This document shows positions 63,623 through 64,000 of a DNA stretch of 64,000 bases, one piece after another. A model generated the notes under the pieces. It worked only from the letters and a program-made list of their open reading frames with translations. It searched no databases and had not been told where the DNA came from. The stretch covers positions 62,001-126,000 of the forward strand of contig JBAKBP010003054.1 of assembly GCA_037953745.1 (NCBI GenBank). The letters run 5' to 3'. Within the stretch, counting starts at the first letter, position 1. Each line of letters starts with the position of its first letter. The translations under genes and the position numbers were made by a program. The DNA is from Lithodes maja (taxonomy: Eukaryota; Arthropoda; Malacostraca; Decapoda; Lithodidae).

Positions 63623-64000
63623 TTGTCCTGTAGCTTTGTCCCATTAAGAATGGGGCCGGCGTAGTCACCTGTCACACTCACTGGGAAAAGAGAAGGGAGT
63701 CAGAAACCCCAAAGCAACCCTATAGTGCTCATCCTCCAGCACCGAGCCTTGCGAGCCCTCACCGGCAGCACCTGTCACCAGGTGGACTCTGCCAACTTTG
63801 CAGTAATCCGAAACACCAAGATGAAACCCCGAGGAAACTAGAACCTCTGAAGCAGTGAAATAAAAATGTAGGAAACAAACAGGGAAGACAACTAGAAGGA
63901 AAGGGAGGGACGGGACCACAAAAGCGCAAGGGTGGGAGACCGATCTCTGTCAGCTGCCCCAGGAGAAAGCGGAAGAAGGAAAAACGAAAACTAGAAAGGA
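63623..64000. other. Right edge, unassigned (probable LINE 5' region)
   Basis: Purine-rich on the plus strand, as in the LINE next to it. An 84-codon minus frame (63665-63919) is open but has no domain. I cannot tell whether the element continues beyond the window. Confidence 0.35.

Overview
The window is eukaryotic, transposon-dense DNA in which I recognise no host gene. Every recognisable coding stretch belongs to a transposable element: BEL/Pao and Ty3/Gypsy LTR elements, five or more non-LTR (LINE) families, piggyBac, hAT, other terminal-inverted-repeat (TIR) elements, tRNA-derived SINEs and satellites. The mix points to an arthropod. From memory, several LINE translations resemble proteins predicted in decapod crustacean genomes, so a crab or crab-like decapod is my best guess. 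That is an inference and was not checked.

Layout. (1) 1-6983: a BEL/Pao element on the minus strand, running off the left edge, with its 5' LTR at 6427-6983. Its RT domain is split by a 5'-truncated LINE at about 1637-3370. (2) 8105-29312: a complete Ty3/Gypsy-type element flanked by the 5-bp duplication TATAC. Its LTRs are very long (3' LTR 4286 bp). The 5' LTR carries two LINE fragments. The integrase gene is split at a TTAA by a 4.4-kb piggyBac element whose 975-codon transposase frame is open. (3) 29648-41044: a mosaic of direct and inverted repeats. It holds an RTE-like LINE fragment (31350-32336) and a full-length two-ORF LINE with RNase H (32624-38356) flanked by 13-bp duplications. 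(4) 41060-43500: a decayed LINE, a tRNA-derived SINE and a long TA tract. (5) 43495-50290: a minus-strand LINE interrupted by a hAT element (43583-47135, itself carrying two LINE fragments) and by a TIR element with a TAA duplication (47947-49729). (6) 50353-55680: another minus-strand LINE copy containing a 36-bp minisatellite of about 98 copies, which is itself split by a SINE-headed retroposon. (7) 55870-56371: SINE-like repeats. (8) 56400-64000: a large minus-strand LINE with an RNase H domain, interrupted by two retroposons.

The genes do not form pathways beyond each element's own life cycle. Their relationships are of nesting: target-site duplications (TSDs) fix the order of several insertions. 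Open frames in the piggyBac and in the two-ORF LINE suggest recent activity. The BEL, Gypsy and hAT genes are broken by stops, frameshifts or later insertions.
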